64,000 nucleotides of DNA from Neisseriaceae bacterium (lineage in GTDB: Bacteria; Pseudomonadota; Gammaproteobacteria; Burkholderiales; Chromobacteriaceae). The notes below the pieces were generated by a model. That model was not told where the DNA came from. It saw only the letters and a program-made list of their open reading frames with translations, and did no database searches. The stretch covers positions 1 through 64,000 of the forward strand of contig JAIYAC010000001.1 of the NCBI GenBank assembly GCA_027489245.1, given 5' to 3'. Below, one piece after another: positions 35,699-46,416 of this stretch; positions within the stretch are counted from its first letter, which is position 1; every line of letters starts with the position of its first letter. A program made the translations under genes and the position numbers.

Positions 35699-36307
35699 TT
35701 ACCAGCAACGCTTGATCAAGGCACCCAGCTGAATCAGCCTGCCATGGAAAAAATGGCCTGCTGCAGGCAGGACCATCACCGGCAGCTGCTGCGGGCGAGC
35801 CCAATCCAGCACGGCACTCAGCGGGATCACCTCGTCTTCTTCACCGTGTATCACCAGCGTATCGGCAGGGACATCAGGCGTTGCAATCTCGTATTTGCCT
35901 ACCGCCACGCCCATCAGCAGCAGCTTGTCCGCCTCGATGACGGCACGCGTGCGCGCAGCGACAAACCCGCCGAAAGAAAAACCGGCCAACGCTAGCGGCA
36001 GCTCGCCCTGCTCGGCGCGTGCATGCGCCACCACGGCCAGCACATCGTCCACCTCGCCCACACCGTAATCGTGCGTGCCTTCGCTATGGCCCACGCCACG
36101 CAGGTTAGGCAGGTAGCAGGCATAGCCCAGCTGCGATAGCGACTTGGCGGCAGTTTGAATCACCTTGTTGGTATTGGTACCGCCCTGGGTAGGGTTGGGG
36201 TGGCAGATCACTGCAATACCGGTGGTGTCGCCTGCCGCCGGGATAAAGATGGTTTCCAGCTTGCCTGCCGGCCCGGTGATATCGAGTTTGTGCGGCTGCT
36301 TCAGCAT
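35699..36307 (-). CDS. Alpha/beta hydrolase
   Basis: 202 residues, small alpha/beta hydrolase of the dienelactone-hydrolase-like kind. Nucleophile elbow GFSFGG (Ser), acid in VIHGEEDEVIPL and histidine in PAAGHFFHG form the triad; ICHPNPTQGGTNTNKV gives the oxyanion region. No signal peptide. Substrate unknown. Its ATG overlaps the stop of the [2Fe-2S] protein gene by one base (TGATG), so the two are coupled. Confidence 0.88.
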   Translation of the reverse strand: MLKQPHKLDITGPAGKLETIFIPAAGDTTGIAVICHPNPTQGGTNTNKVIQTAAKSLSQLGYACYLPNLRGVGHSEGTHDYGVGEVDDVLAVVAHARAEQGELPLALAGFSFGGFVAARTRAVIEADKLLLMGVAVGKYEIATPDVPADTLVIHGEEDEVIPLSAVLDWARPQQLPVMVLPAAGHFFHGRLIQLGALIKRCW

Positions 36308-36615
36308 CAGACTTTCAGCCTTTCCACGATGCGGCCGTTTACCATGTGCTCTTCCACGATTTCATCGATGTCTTCTTTGTCGATGAAGGTGTACCAGGTC
36401 TCTTGCGGGTAAACCACCATCACCGGGCCTTCGTCGCAGCGGCCCAGGCAGCCGGCCTTGTTGACACGGATCTGGCCATTACCCGCCAGGCCACGCGCCT
36501 TGATCTGGTCTTTCATATAGCCCAGCAGCTCACTGGCGCCGTGGTTGTTACAGCACATTTCGCCTTCGGCGCGCTGGTTGCAGCAGATGAATACGTGTTT
36601 GTCGAAGTAGCTCAT
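36307..36615 (-). CDS. Thioredoxin-like [2Fe-2S] ferredoxin
   Basis: 102 residues. Begins YFDKHVFICCNQR and carries the cluster cysteines in CCNQRAEGEMCC and NKAGCLGRCDEGPVMVVYP, the pattern of thioredoxin-fold [2Fe-2S] ferredoxins (shethna-type or NuoE-like domain). Electron-transfer partner unknown. First of a two-gene unit with the alpha/beta hydrolase. Confidence 0.9.
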   Translation of the reverse strand: MSYFDKHVFICCNQRAEGEMCCNNHGASELLGYMKDQIKARGLAGNGQIRVNKAGCLGRCDEGPVMVVYPQETWYTFIDKEDIDEIVEEHMVNGRIVERLKV

Positions 36616-36664
36616 GTTTGTCTCTTGCAGGTAGGCGGCCAGCCTGGCGGGCTGGCCCGGGGTG

Positions 36665-38071
36665 TTATTCGTCAGAATCTGCCCAGCCGGAAATACCGAT
36701 GGTGGCAGCGTTATCGAATTTGGCGTACTGGCCGATAAACGCCAGCCGCACGCGGCCGGTGGGGCCGTTACGGTGTTTACCGATAATGGCTTCGGCCTGG
36801 TTTTTCAGGTCGATTTCATCCGGTTTGTAATACGCCTCGCGGTACATGAAGATAATCAGGTCGGCATCCTGCTCGATGGCACCGGATTCGCGCAGATCGG
36901 ACATCATCGGGCGCTTGTCGGTACGCTGTTCCACCGCACGCGATAGCTGCGACAGCGCAATCACCGGTACTTGCAGCTCTTTGGCCAGGCCTTTCAGGCC
37001 ACGCGAGATTTCGCCCAGCTCGGCAGTACGGTTGTCGTTACGGCCCGAGCCGCTCATCAGCTGCAGGTAATCGATTACGATCAGGCCCAGCTTGCCGCCG
37101 TGCTGGCGCGCCAGGCGGCGGGCGCGGGCGCGCAGCTCCAGCGCGGTGAGCGCCGGGGTTTCGTCGATATACATTGGCGCGTCGGATAGCTTGCCAATGG
37201 CGTAGGTCAGCTTTTGCCAGTCTTCATCACCCAGCTTGCCGGTACGCAGAATGTGCTGATCCAGGCGCCCTACCGAGCCCAGCATCCGCATCACCAGCTG
37301 CGCGCCGCCCATTTCCATGGAAAACACCGCTACCGGCAGGCCGGTTTCGATGGCCACGTTTTCGGCAATGTTCATGGAGAAGGCGGTTTTACCCATCGAC
37401 GGTCGCCCCGCCACGATGATGAGGTCGCCCGGCTGCAGGCCGGAGGTGCGCGCGTCCAGGTCGTGGAAGCCGGTGGGCACGCCGGTGACTTCATCCGGGT
37501 TGTCGCGGCTGTACAGCATGTCGATGCGCTCGACGACCTCTTTCAGCAGGGCCGGCATTTCCAGAAAGCCCTGTTTGGACTTGGCGGTGGACTCGGCAAT
37601 CTGGAACACCTTGCCCTCGGCCTCGTCCAGCAACTGCGCGGCATCACGGCCCTGCGGGTTGTAGGCGGATTCGGCAATCTCGGTACCCACTTGCGCCAGC
37701 GCACGCATCACCGAGCGCTCGCGTACGATTTCGGCGTAGCGGCGGATGTTGGCCGCAGACGGCGTGTTTTGCGCCAGCGAGGCCAGATAAGCCAGGCCGC
37801 CGATGCTGGCCAGCTCGGCGTTTTTGTCCAAGCTTTCCGACACGGTCACCACGTCGGCCGGGCGGGCTATATCCACCAGGCGGGCAATATGGCGGAAGAT
37901 GATGCGGTGGTCGTGACGGTAAAAATCGCTGTCCGTCAGCAGGTCGGCTACTTTTTCCCAGGCGCTGTTATCCAGCAGCAGGCCGCCCAGTACCGATTGC
38001 TCGGCTTCGATAGAGTGTGGTGGTGTACGAATGGCCGCCACAGAGGCGTCGTTGATATCAAAATCGCTCAT
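36665..38071 (-). CDS. dnaB: Replicative DNA helicase
   Basis: 468 residues, hexameric helicase at the replication fork. N-terminal PHSIEAEQSVLGGLLLDN, linker, then the RecA-like core with Walker A VAGRPSMGKTAFSMNIA, LIVIDYLQLMSG and SRAVEQRTDKRPMMSDLRESG. ATG 38071 gives the usual short start (MSDFDINDAS) with CAGGA upstream; 38137 would run through the repeat palindrome at 38102-38119 and is rejected. No intein is present. Confidence 0.97.
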   Translation of the reverse strand: MSDFDINDASVAAIRTPPHSIEAEQSVLGGLLLDNSAWEKVADLLTDSDFYRHDHRIIFRHIARLVDIARPADVVTVSESLDKNAELASIGGLAYLASLAQNTPSAANIRRYAEIVRERSVMRALAQVGTEIAESAYNPQGRDAAQLLDEAEGKVFQIAESTAKSKQGFLEMPALLKEVVERIDMLYSRDNPDEVTGVPTGFHDLDARTSGLQPGDLIIVAGRPSMGKTAFSMNIAENVAIETGLPVAVFSMEMGGAQLVMRMLGSVGRLDQHILRTGKLGDEDWQKLTYAIGKLSDAPMYIDETPALTALELRARARRLARQHGGKLGLIVIDYLQLMSGSGRNDNRTAELGEISRGLKGLAKELQVPVIALSQLSRAVEQRTDKRPMMSDLRESGAIEQDADLIIFMYREAYYKPDEIDLKNQAEAIIGKHRNGPTGRVRLAFIGQYAKFDNAATIGISGWADSDE

Positions 38072-38101
38072 AAATCCTGGCTTACCCGACAAGACAACAA
38101 A

Positions 38102-38119
38102 GGTTGGCCGCGGCCAACC
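38102..38119. repeat. Inverted pair of the GGTTGGCCGC word
   Basis: Perfect 18-bp palindrome made of GGTTGGCCGC (38102-38111) and GCGGCCAACC (38110-38119) sharing two bases. It is in the 92-bp gap between the HI0933-type gene and dnaB, both on the minus strand. In RNA it could form a stem, but with no clear loop or T-run, so termination is uncertain. Confidence 0.85.
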
Positions 38120-38163
38120 CTGGGTGCAGGTGGCCAAAGCCCCTGCCTGATCTGGCTGTGATT

Positions 38164-39333
38164 CTAGCAGTTTTTACCGGCCACAAAGCCGGAAGACCAC
38201 GCCCACTGAAAGTTATAGCCGCCCAGCCAGCCCGTGATATCCACCACTTCACCGATAAAAAACAGCCCTGGTACGTCGTTGGCCATCATGGTCTTGGACG
38301 ACAGCGCCTTGGTCGATACGCCTCCGCGGGTAACCTCGGCCTTTTTATAGCCCTGGGTACCATTGGGCAGCACGCGCCAGTGGTGCAGCGCCTCGGCCAG
38401 CTGGCGGCGCTTTTTGGGTGACAGGTCGCGGCCGCGCACATTGGCGCCCTGGCCTTCCAGCCAGGCTTCGGCAAAACGCTTGGGCCAACCCAGCTCACCC
38501 ATGGCGTTGGCCAGCAGCTGGTCGCTGCCGGCTCGCGCTTCCAGCCACGCCTCGGCGTCGTTGTCGGGCAGCAGGTCGATGATGATTTCCTGCCCAGGCT
38601 GCCAGTAGCTGGAGATCTGCAGAATGGCCGGGCCGGACAGGCCTTTGTGGGTAAACAGCACGTTTTCACGAAAACGCACCTTGCCAATACGCACTTCGGC
38701 ATCCAGCGACACACCGGCTAGCGGCGCAAAGCGCGCGGCGTCGTCCACATGGAAAGTCAGCGGCACCAGCGCCGGGTCCAGCTTGGTCACCGGCAGGCCA
38801 AACTGCTCGGCCAGCTGGTAGCCAAAGGCCGTGGCGCCGATTTGCGGGATGGATAGCCCGCCAGTGGCTACCACCAGCGATTCGCAGCTAAAGCTGCCGG
38901 CACTGGTCGCCAGCTGGAAAAGACCGTCGCGGCCAACCTTCTCGATGGTCACCCCCATGCGGCGGTCCACCCCGGCGGCCTGGCATTCTGCATCCAGCAT
39001 GTCGATCAGCTGCTGGCTGCTATCATCGCAAAACAACTGGCCCAGCTTTTTTTCGTGGTAGGCAATACCATGCCGGGCAATCAGCTCGATAAAGTGTTGC
39101 GGCGTGAACTGTGCCAGCGCAGAGCGGCAGAAATTGGGGTTCTCCGACACATAGCAGTCATGCCGGGCATGGATATTGGTGAAGTTGCTGCGCCCGCCAC
39201 CGGAGATGCGGATTTTTTCTGCCAGCTTGCTGGCGTGGTCCAGCAGCAGTACCTTGCGGCCACGCTGGCCAGCGGTGGCGGCGCACATCATACCGGCAGC
39301 ACCGGCACCTAACACGATTACATCAAACTGCAC
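38164..39333 (-). CDS. HI0933/BaiN-family flavoprotein
   Basis: 389 residues. FAD-binding start FDVIVLGAGAAGMMCA, then KIRISGGGRSNFTNI and the C-terminal GLFFIGEVVDITGWLGGYNFQWAWSSG, which are characteristic of the HI0933-like NAD(P)/FAD-dependent oxidoreductases. The likely start is GTG 39333 (VQFDVIVLG) with GAGG upstream; the ATG at 39435 adds unlikely residues. Physiological substrate unknown; the family includes BaiN. Contains one GGTTGGCCGC copy encoding KVGR. Confidence 0.9.
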   Translation of the reverse strand: MQFDVIVLGAGAAGMMCAATAGQRGRKVLLLDHASKLAEKIRISGGGRSNFTNIHARHDCYVSENPNFCRSALAQFTPQHFIELIARHGIAYHEKKLGQLFCDDSSQQLIDMLDAECQAAGVDRRMGVTIEKVGRDGLFQLATSAGSFSCESLVVATGGLSIPQIGATAFGYQLAEQFGLPVTKLDPALVPLTFHVDDAARFAPLAGVSLDAEVRIGKVRFRENVLFTHKGLSGPAILQISSYWQPGQEIIIDLLPDNDAEAWLEARAGSDQLLANAMGELGWPKRFAEAWLEGQGANVRGRDLSPKKRRQLAEALHHWRVLPNGTQGYKKAEVTRGGVSTKALSSKTMMANDVPGLFFIGEVVDITGWLGGYNFQWAWSSGFVAGKNC

Positions 39334-39467
39334 GGGGCGAACCTCAAAAAGAATTAGCTTATATAGTGTAGTGATTTGGTCAACAATTGGCGATGCCGGC
39401 CAATTACAGTAAACTGTAGCAGTCGAACAGCCCATGCTGTTTTGCTTGTTAAACTCTGGAGAGCATG

Positions 39468-40049
39468 ATGGAACACAAACTGCCCGAACTGCCGTACGCC
39501 CTGGACGCCCTGGCGCCGATCATTTCCAAGGAAACCCTGGAATTCCACTACGGCAAACATCACCAGACTTACATCACCAACCTGAACAACCTGATCAAGG
39601 GCACCGAGTTCGAAAATGCCTCCCTGGAAGAGATCGTGAAAAAATCTTCCGGCGGCATCTTCAATAACGCTGCCCAAGTATGGAACCACACCTTCTACTG
39701 GTTTGGCCTGGCACCTAACGCCGGCGGCGAACCGACTGGCGCGCTGGCTGATGCCATCAACGCCAAATGGGGCTCCTTCGACGAGTTCAAGAAAGCCTTC
39801 GCTGCCTGTGCCGTTGGCACCTTCGGCTCCGGCTGGGCTTGGCTGGTAAAAAATGCAGATGGCAGCCTGGACCTGGTTTCCACCAGCAACGCCGCCACCC
39901 CGCTGACTACCGACAAGAAGCCACTGCTGACTTGCGACGTATGGGAGCACGCCTACTACATCGACTACCGCAACAGCCGCCCGAACTACCTGGAAGGCTT
40001 CTGGAAGCTGGTGAACTGGAACTTTGTTGCCGAAAACTTTGCTGCCTGA
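39468..40049 (+). CDS. sodB: Superoxide dismutase, iron type
   Basis: 193 residues. Destroys superoxide in the cytoplasm. Metal ligands in HYGKHHQTY (His27), WNHTFYW, and [13 protein letters not shown] (Asp and His). The block [20 protein letters not shown] is of the Fe-SOD type. Two ATG codons in tandem (39465, 39468); the second has better spacing (6 bp) to TGGAG and gives the usual [17 protein letters not shown]. Its terminator is at 40070-40096. Confidence 0.96.
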   Translation: MEHKLPELPYALDALAPIISKETLEFHYGKHHQTYITNLNNLIKGTEFENASLEEIVKKSSGGIFNNAAQVWNHTFYWFGLAPNAGGEPTGALADAINAKWGSFDEFKKAFAACAVGTFGSGWAWLVKNADGSLDLVSTSNAATPLTTDKKPLLTCDVWEHAYYIDYRNSRPNYLEGFWKLVNWNFVAENFAA

Positions 40050-40069
40050 TTTTTGACAGCATCGTGATG

Positions 40070-40096
40070 AAAAAGGCCCCTCGCGGGGCCTTTTTT
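40070..40096 (+). terminator. Terminator of sodB
   Basis: GGCCCC-TCGC-GGGGCC stem preceded by five or more A and followed by six T; also usable by convergent ppiD. Confidence 0.85.
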
Positions 40097-40140
40097 GTTG
40101 CCTACCACAGCGCACTGCCCACCCGCAGGCGGGCAAGTGC

Positions 40141-41970
40141 TTACTGCTCGGCCGGCGTCTGGCTGATCATCACCTTGTGTTTCTGGCGCAGTTGCTCCAG
40201 ATACGCAGCCATCACGCTTTGCGACGACATCTCGCCCAACAGCATGCCCAGCTGGGCCGACTCCTGCGGGGCCAGTGCCTGGGCTGGCTGTACTTTGTCT
40301 ACGCTGTACAGCACGTATTCGCCATTGTCACGCTTGACCCCGGCAAAAGCAGGCAGTTGCTTGGGGTTGGCCGCAAATACGGCACGCAGCTCGGCTACCG
40401 GGGTGCCGGCCGGGTTACGGCGCGACAGGTTCTTCACCTCGCCCCAGGCGACAGCGGCCGCTTTGCCCGCCTTCAGCTCGGCCAGCATGGCCGCACCGCG
40501 CTGTGCAGCCAGTTTGGCGCCTTCCTTGGCCACCAGCTCGGCGCGTATGGTGTCCTGCACCTCGGCCAGCGTACGCTGACGCGCTGGCTGGTGTTCAGCC
40601 ACACGCACCACGACCAGCGTGTTATTGCCCACGTCTACCGGCTCGCTATTGTGCTTCTTGTTCAGCACGTCGTCGCTGAAGGCGGCCTCCAGCAGCTTGG
40701 CATTGCCCAGTACGGCATCGCCCGGCTTGCCAGCACGTGGCAGTAGCTCGCTCTGCTGGGCTTTCAGGTTCAGCGCGGCTTCTACCGCTTTGAGTGAATC
40801 ACCCTGCTGATAGGCCAGCTCGCCCATTTTCTCGGCGGCGGCACGGTAGGCAGCGGCGGCTTTCTGCTTGCGCAGTTTGTCGACTACGGCAGCTTTTTGC
40901 GATTCGAAATCGCTGGCCTTGATCGCATTCAGCTGCAGGATGTGATAACCGAACTCGGTTTCGACCACTTCACTGATCTGGCCCTGTTTCATGGCAAACG
41001 CCACGCTCTCGAACGGCTTGGTCATCACGCCACGGCCAAAGAAGCCCAGGTCGCCACCGTTGGCCGCAGAGCCCGGGTCTTGCGAGCGGGCCTTGGCCAG
41101 CTCGGCAAACTTGGCCGGGTTGGCGCGTACTTCTTTCAGGATGCCTTCGGCTTGCGCCTTGACCTTGGCTTTATCGGCTGCCGGTGCATTCTTGTCGACA
41201 GTCAGCAGGATGTGCGCCACCTGGCGCTCTTCAGACGAAAACTCGCCAGCGTTCTTGTCGTAGTAGGCCTTGGCATCGGCATCGCTCACTGTCAGTGCCT
41301 GCGCCATGGCATCCTGCGACAAAGCGATGTATTCCAGACGTACCTGATCCGTGGTCTTGAAGCGTTTCAGGTTGGCCTCGTAGTAGGCCTTGATCACGGC
41401 GTCGTCCAGCTTGACGCTGGCAGCAAACTGCTCTGGCTTGAGGGTGTAGGCACGCACATCGCGCACTTCGGACACCAGGGCGCTCATGCGCTCGGCCAAG
41501 GTGCGGGAAACAAAGCTGCCGTTCAGATACGGTGCCACTTGCGTTTGCAGCAAGAGGTCACGGCTTACCTGGTCTTCGAACGCATCGGCCGTCATGTAAC
41601 GGCCCTGCAGGAATTCGGTATAACGTGCGGCGCTGAAGCTGCCGTTTTCCTGGAAGGCAGGAATGGCGGCGATCACATTGCGCAGCTGCTGTGGCGGTAC
41701 GGCCAGATGATGGCCACGCGCTTCAGCCAGCAGCATTTCCTGGCGGATCAGGTTTTCCAGCACCGCTTGGCGTGATGCGGCGTTGGCTGGTTGGCCTTCC
41801 AGCTGGCGCTCCACGTCTTTCTGGTAGATTTTGGCATCGCCCACTTTGGCCAGATACGGGTCTTCCACGGCTGCACTGTAGCTACCGACACCAAAGCCGA
41901 CAAAAGTCAGCGCCACCGCACCCAGAATGATCTTGATGGCGGTATTGTTATTTTGAACGAAATCAAACAT
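40141..41970 (-). CDS. ppiD: SurA/PpiD-like periplasmic folding factor
   Basis: 609 residues. Membrane anchor at residues about 12-34 ([20 protein letters not shown]), SurA-type N-terminal chaperone region, a parvulin domain (about 250-360) with [36 protein letters not shown] and [10 protein letters not shown], then a long C-terminal chaperone part. It assists folding of exported proteins at the inner membrane. ATG 41970 fits the family start; 42102 is a read-through. Follows hupB in the common tig-clpP-clpX-lon-hupB-ppiD order. Confidence 0.93.
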   Translation of the reverse strand: MFDFVQNNNTAIKIILGAVALTFVGFGVGSYSAAVEDPYLAKVGDAKIYQKDVERQLEGQPANAASRQAVLENLIRQEMLLAEARGHHLAVPPQQLRNVIAAIPAFQENGSFSAARYTEFLQGRYMTADAFEDQVSRDLLLQTQVAPYLNGSFVSRTLAERMSALVSEVRDVRAYTLKPEQFAASVKLDDAVIKAYYEANLKRFKTTDQVRLEYIALSQDAMAQALTVSDADAKAYYDKNAGEFSSEERQVAHILLTVDKNAPAADKAKVKAQAEGILKEVRANPAKFAELAKARSQDPGSAANGGDLGFFGRGVMTKPFESVAFAMKQGQISEVVETEFGYHILQLNAIKASDFESQKAAVVDKLRKQKAAAAYRAAAEKMGELAYQQGDSLKAVEAALNLKAQQSELLPRAGKPGDAVLGNAKLLEAAFSDDVLNKKHNSEPVDVGNNTLVVVRVAEHQPARQRTLAEVQDTIRAELVAKEGAKLAAQRGAAMLAELKAGKAAAVAWGEVKNLSRRNPAGTPVAELRAVFAANPKQLPAFAGVKRDNGEYVLYSVDKVQPAQALAPQESAQLGMLLGEMSSQSVMAAYLEQLRQKHKVMISQTPAEQ

Positions 41971-41994
41971 GACGTTTCGGGGTCTACCAAAGAA

Positions 41995-42023
41995 ACAAGG
42001 TGAACGTTGGCCGTTCACCTTGT
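41995..42023 (-). terminator. Hairpin between hupB and ppiD
   Basis: 12-bp arms ACAAGGTGAACG / CGTTCACCTTGT with a 5-bp loop. On the minus strand it is followed by TTTCTTTGG, a weak T-run, so it is probably a partial terminator. Confidence 0.55.
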
Positions 42024-42109
42024 TGATTGTCTGGTGGAGCCTGCTTTCGCAAACCCATACAGAGTGACTGGCAAGCAAACGCCCGGTGCAAGCACCGGGC
42101 AAGTGCTGA

Positions 42110-42379
42110 TTACAGTGCGTCTTTCAGTGCTTTACCAGCACGGAATTTCGGAGACTTGGCAGCAGCGATGGTAATGGTCTCGCCAGTCTTCGGGTTACGA
42201 CCACTACGCTCGGCGCGCTCGCCTACGTAGAAAGTACCAAAGCCTACAACAGTGACAGTGTCGCCAGCCTTCAGCGCATCGGTTACAGCATCGATCATGC
42301 CATCCAGTGCCTTACCGGCAGCTGCTTTGGAAATGTCTGCCTTGGCGGCGATAGCGTCAATCAGTTCAGACTTGTTCAC
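42110..42379 (-). CDS. hupB: DNA-binding protein HU
   Basis: 89-residue nucleoid protein. Complete HU pattern: [48 protein letters not shown] and the end [11 protein letters not shown]. The start is GTG 42379 preceded by AAAGGGGA. A very good sigma-70 promoter is at 42435-42464. Next to lon, its usual neighbour. Confidence 0.97.
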   Translation of the reverse strand: MNKSELIDAIAAKADISKAAAGKALDGMIDAVTDALKAGDTVTVVGFGTFYVGERAERSGRNPKTGETITIAAAKSPKFRAGKALKDAL

Positions 42380-42434
42380 GTTAAGTCCCCTTTCGTCGTT
42401 CTCGGTGTACGGAGTACTGAATAAAACCGCTAGC

Positions 42435-42464
42435 TTTATAGCAAGGGCAAAATCCTTGTGTCAA
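42435..42464 (-). promoter_or_regulatory. hupB promoter
   Basis: Minus strand TTGACA, 18-bp spacer, TATAAA, ending 55 bp before the hupB GTG. Close to consensus and in the expected place. Confidence 0.75.
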
Positions 42465-42553
42465 GCGGCTTTCAGCGAGGGTGAACTTGTTTTCACCCCC
42501 TCCTGAAAGCTGATGCTAGCGCGGTTTTACCAGCAAATCAAAACAATGAGTCA

Positions 42554-44971
42554 TTAATGTGTCATTGGTGCGGACTTTGTCGCAAGTTCAGCAGTGGCGG
42601 GCGTTACAGCCACGGCCTCTTCTGCCAGCGCTTGCGGTTCGCGTTCCAGCGCGTATGACAAAACCTCATCAATCCACTTGACTGGCAAAATCTCCAGCTT
42701 GTTCTTGATGTTAGCTGGAATCTCGGCCAGGTCCTTGACGTTGCCCTTCGGTATCAGCGCACGTTTGATGCCACCGCGCTGTGCGGCCAACAGCTTCTCT
42801 TTCAGGCCGCCAATGGGCAGCACTTCACCGCGCAAGGTAATTTCACCGGTCATGGCCACATCGGCCCGTACCGGGATGCCGGTGAGCACTGAAACCAGCG
42901 CCGTGGTCATGGCAATACCCGCGGAAGGGCCATCTTTTGGCGTGGCGCCTTCCGGCACGTGGATGTGCATGTCGTGTTTTTCGTAGAAGTCCGGCTTGAT
43001 CCCCAGCAAACGGGCACGGCTACGCACCACGCTCATGGCAGCGGTAATCGACTCCTGCATCACCTCGCCCAGCTGGCCGGTACGAATGATATTGCCCTTG
43101 CCAGGCAGCGCGACGGCTTCGATGGTGAGCAGCTCGCCCCCCACTTCGGTCCACGCCAGGCCGGTCACCTGGCCAATGCGGTTTTCTTCCTCGGCCAAGC
43201 CAAAATCGAAGCGGCGCACGCCCAGGTATTTCTCCAGGTTCTTGCCGCCAACCGTGGTTTTAACTGCCTTGTCCGCGCTGGCTTTCTTGCTGTGCTCGGT
43301 CACCACCTTGCGGCAGATCTTGGCGATCTCGCGGTCCAGGCTACGCACACCTGCCTCGCGGGTGTAGTAGCGCACGATGTCGCGCAGCGCGCTTTCCTGC
43401 AACACCAGCTCGCCCTCTACCACACCGTTGTTCTTCATCTGCTTGGGCAGCAGGTACTTGGTGGCGATATTGACCTTCTCGTCCTCGGTGTAGCCGGCCA
43501 GGCGGATGATTTCCATCCGGTCCAGCAGGGCTGCGGGGATATTCAACGAGTTGGCCGTGGCCACGAACATCACGTCGGACAGGTCGAAATCCACCTCGGC
43601 GTAATGGTCGGCAAAGGCGTGGTTTTGCTCCGGGTCCAGCACTTCCAGCAGGGCCGCAGAAGGGTCGCCACGGAAGTCGGCACCCAGCTTGTCCACTTCA
43701 TCCAGCAGGAACAGCGGGTTTTTCACGCCCACTTTGGTCATGTTCTGCAGCACCTTGCCTGGCATGGAGCCGATATAGGTACGGCGATGGCCGCGGATTT
43801 CGGATTCGTCACGCACGCCGCCCAGTGCCATGCGCACAAACTTGCGGCCGGTAGCGCGGGCAATGGATTGCCCCAGCGAGGTTTTACCCACGCCTGGCGG
43901 CCCTACAAGGCACAAGATAGGCGCTTTCAGGCGATCGACACGCTGCTGCACGGCCAGATACTCCAGAATGCGCTCCTTGACCTTTTCCAGGCCAAAGTGA
44001 TCTTCGTCCAGCACGTCCTCGGCACCATCGATATCCTTGCTGATCTTGGTCTTTTTCTTCCATGGCAGATCAATCAGGGTTTCGATGTAGTTGCGCACCA
44101 CGGTAGCCTCGGCCGACATGGGGGACATCATGCGCAGTTTTTTCAGCTCGGCCGTAACTTTCTCGCGGCCTTCCTTGGACATGCCGGCCGCTTTGATCTT
44201 GCGCTCCAGCTCATCCAGGTCATTACCTTCTTCGCCTTCACCCAGCTCTTTCTGGATGGCTTTTACCTGTTCGTTCAGGTAGTACTCGCGCTGGCTCTTT
44301 TCCATCTGGCGCTTCACGCGGCCACGGATGCGCTTTTCTACCTGCAGGATGTCGATCTCGCTTTCCATCATGGCCAGCAAGTGCTCGATACGTGCCTTGA
44401 TGTCAAACATCTCCAGCACTTCCTGCTTGTTTTCCAGGCGCAGCGGCAGATGCACTACCACCGAATCGGCCAGACGGCCTGCCTTGTCCACGCCAGATAG
44501 CGACGACAGCACTTCGCTCGGGATTTTCTTGTTCAGTTTGACGAACTGCTCGAACTGCGCCAGCAGCGCACGGCGCAGCGCCTCCACCTCGGGCGTGTCC
44601 TCGCTGTCGAACGGCAGCGGGTCGATGGTGGCGGTAAAGTATTCTTCATGATCCTGCACTGCGGCCAACCTGGCGCGCTGGCGGCCTTCTACCAGCACCT
44701 TTACGGTGCCGTCGGGCAGCTTCAGCATTTGCAGGATGCTGGCGATGGTGCCGATCTCGTGCAGGTCTTCCGACAGGGGTTCGTCCTTGTCGGCCGCACG
44801 CTGGGCAACCAGCAGGATCTGCTTGCCTTCGTCCATGGCTTTTTCCAGCGCCTTGATGGATTTGGGGCGGCCAACAAACAGCGGAATCACCATGTGCGGG
44901 AACACAACGACATCGCGCAGCGGCAATAGGGCCAGTGTGGTTTGATCTTTTAGTTCGGCGGGCTGTGGCAT
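42554..44971 (-). CDS. lon: ATP-dependent protease Lon
   Basis: 805 residues, normal length. N-terminal substrate domain [21 protein letters not shown], central AAA+ with [11 protein letters not shown] and LLDEVDKLG, and the protease domain with PKDGPSAG (Ser683) and GGLKEKL (Lys726), the Ser-Lys dyad. Degrades damaged and regulatory proteins. Between clpX and hupB. A weak heat-shock-like promoter is noted at 45014-45040. Confidence 0.98.
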   Translation of the reverse strand: MPQPAELKDQTTLALLPLRDVVVFPHMVIPLFVGRPKSIKALEKAMDEGKQILLVAQRAADKDEPLSEDLHEIGTIASILQMLKLPDGTVKVLVEGRQRARLAAVQDHEEYFTATIDPLPFDSEDTPEVEALRRALLAQFEQFVKLNKKIPSEVLSSLSGVDKAGRLADSVVVHLPLRLENKQEVLEMFDIKARIEHLLAMMESEIDILQVEKRIRGRVKRQMEKSQREYYLNEQVKAIQKELGEGEEGNDLDELERKIKAAGMSKEGREKVTAELKKLRMMSPMSAEATVVRNYIETLIDLPWKKKTKISKDIDGAEDVLDEDHFGLEKVKERILEYLAVQQRVDRLKAPILCLVGPPGVGKTSLGQSIARATGRKFVRMALGGVRDESEIRGHRRTYIGSMPGKVLQNMTKVGVKNPLFLLDEVDKLGADFRGDPSAALLEVLDPEQNHAFADHYAEVDFDLSDVMFVATANSLNIPAALLDRMEIIRLAGYTEDEKVNIATKYLLPKQMKNNGVVEGELVLQESALRDIVRYYTREAGVRSLDREIAKICRKVVTEHSKKASADKAVKTTVGGKNLEKYLGVRRFDFGLAEEENRIGQVTGLAWTEVGGELLTIEAVALPGKGNIIRTGQLGEVMQESITAAMSVVRSRARLLGIKPDFYEKHDMHIHVPEGATPKDGPSAGIAMTTALVSVLTGIPVRADVAMTGEITLRGEVLPIGGLKEKLLAAQRGGIKRALIPKGNVKDLAEIPANIKNKLEILPVKWIDEVLSYALEREPQALAEEAVAVTPATAELATKSAPMTH

Positions 44972-45013
44972 ATCACCTAACCTTGCTCTTGGTGGAATTC
45001 AGTTAACAGGACA

Positions 45014-45040
45014 AATTAGGGCAAATTCATCCATATCAAG
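45014..45040 (-). promoter_or_regulatory. Possible sigma-32 promoter of lon
   Basis: Minus strand CTTGATA, 12 bp, CCCTAATT, in the gap between clpX and lon. It recalls the heat-shock consensus CTTGAAA ... CCCCATNT but differs at several positions. Confidence 0.3.
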
Positions 45041-45071
45041 CATGCTAAAGCACTTAATAGTAGCTGCAAAC

Positions 45072-45095
45072 AAAAACCGCCCTCACGGGCGGTTT
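45072..45095 (-). terminator. Terminator of clpX
   Basis: Minus strand AAACCGCCC-GTGA-GGGCGGTTTTT stem-loop, 21 bp past the clpX stop. Separates tig-clpP-clpX from lon. Confidence 0.82.
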
Positions 45096-45115
45096 GTTTC
45101 ACTGCTTGGGCGGGC

Positions 45116-46399
45116 TCAGGCGGACTGGGCCGTATCCGGCGCAGCGTCTTCCTGCTGCAGGATATAGCTAGGCTTTTCACCCAGCTCGATCACTTTCTCG
45201 TCTACCACGACCTTGCTGACGCCTTCGAGGGACGGCAGCTCGTACATGGTATCCAGCAGCGAGCGCTCCAGGATGGAACGCAAACCACGCGCACCGGTCT
45301 TGCGGATCAAGGCTTGCTTGGCAATCACACGCAACGCGGAAGGCAGCACCTCCAGCGTTACCTGCTCCATGGCAAACAGGCGCTGATACTGCTTGATCAG
45401 GGCATTACGCGGCTGGGTCAGGATGCTCACCAGTGCTTCTTCGTCCAGCTCTTCCAGTGTGGTCACCACGGGCAGACGGCCGATCAGCTCGGGAATCAGG
45501 CCAAACTTGATCAGGTCTTCCGGCTCCACTTCGCGGAACAGGGTGCTGATGGATTTGCCATCTTCCTTGGACATCACCTCGGCACCAAAGCCGATCCCGC
45601 CTTTTTCGGAGCGGCGACGAATGATCTTTTCCAGACCATCGAACGCACCACCGCAAATGAACAGGATATTGGTGGTATCCACCTGGATGAATTCCTGGTT
45701 CGGGTGCTTGCGGCCACCTTGCGGCGGCACCGACGCTACCGTACCTTCGATCAGCTTCAGCAGTGCCTGCTGCACGCCTTCGCCGGATACATCACGGGTA
45801 ATCGACGGGTTTTCCGACTTGCGGGAAATCTTGTCGATTTCGTCCAGGTACACAATGCCGCGCTGGGCTTTGGTCACATCGTAGTCGCACTTTTGCAAGA
45901 GCTTCTGGATGATGTGCTCAACGTCCTCGCCCACATAACCGGCTTCGGTCAGCGTGGTGGCATCGGCAATGACAAACGGCACGTCCAGCAGCCTGGCCAG
46001 CGTCTGCGCCAACAGCGTCTTGCCGGAGCCGGTAGGGCCGATCAGCAGGATATTGCTCTTGGACAGCTCTACGTCGTCCTTGGTGCTAGGCGTGTAGAGG
46101 CGCTTGTAGTGGTTGTACACCGCCACGGCCAGCGATTTCTTGGCCGGGTCCTGGCCAATGATGTACTGGTCCAGCGAGGCGCGGATTTCCTGCGGGGTAG
46201 GCAGGGCTGGTGCATCGCCCTGCTCTTCTGCAGCACCGATTGTCGCTTCTGTTTCGTCGCGAATGATGTCGCCGCACAGATCTACACACTCATTGCAAAT
46301 GTAGACCTGCGGGCCGGCGATCAGTCGCTGCACTTCGTGCTGGCTTTTGCCGCAAAAAGAGCAGTACAGCAGCTTGTCCTTACTGCCTTTATCTGCCAT
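45116..46399 (-). CDS. clpX: ClpX ATPase subunit of ClpXP
   Basis: 427 residues. Zinc-binding N-terminus YCSFCGKSQ ... [13 protein letters not shown]+ core with [32 protein letters not shown], the pore loop region and sensor [11 protein letters not shown]. Unfolds substrates for ClpP, encoded 17 bp upstream. Ends ahead of the terminator at 45072-45095. Confidence 0.98.
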   Translation of the reverse strand: MADKGSKDKLLYCSFCGKSQHEVQRLIAGPQVYICNECVDLCGDIIRDETEATIGAAEEQGDAPALPTPQEIRASLDQYIIGQDPAKKSLAVAVYNHYKRLYTPSTKDDVELSKSNILLIGPTGSGKTLLAQTLARLLDVPFVIADATTLTEAGYVGEDVEHIIQKLLQKCDYDVTKAQRGIVYLDEIDKISRKSENPSITRDVSGEGVQQALLKLIEGTVASVPPQGGRKHPNQEFIQVDTTNILFICGGAFDGLEKIIRRRSEKGGIGFGAEVMSKEDGKSISTLFREVEPEDLIKFGLIPELIGRLPVVTTLEELDEEALVSILTQPRNALIKQYQRLFAMEQVTLEVLPSALRVIAKQALIRKTGARGLRSILERSLLDTMYELPSLEGVSKVVVDEKVIELGEKPSYILQQEDAAPDTAQSA

Positions 46400-46416
46400 C
46401 AGATAGACATCCCGAA

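Noticed and set aside
42470-42515. Imperfect hairpin between lon and hupB as a terminator
   Set aside because: The stem is imperfect and no T-run follows; it overlaps the region just upstream of the hupB promoter, so its role is unclear.
42959-44500. 513-codon plus-strand frame opposite lon
   Set aside because: His/Gln/Leu-rich product typical of the reverse of a GC-rich gene; lon is certain.
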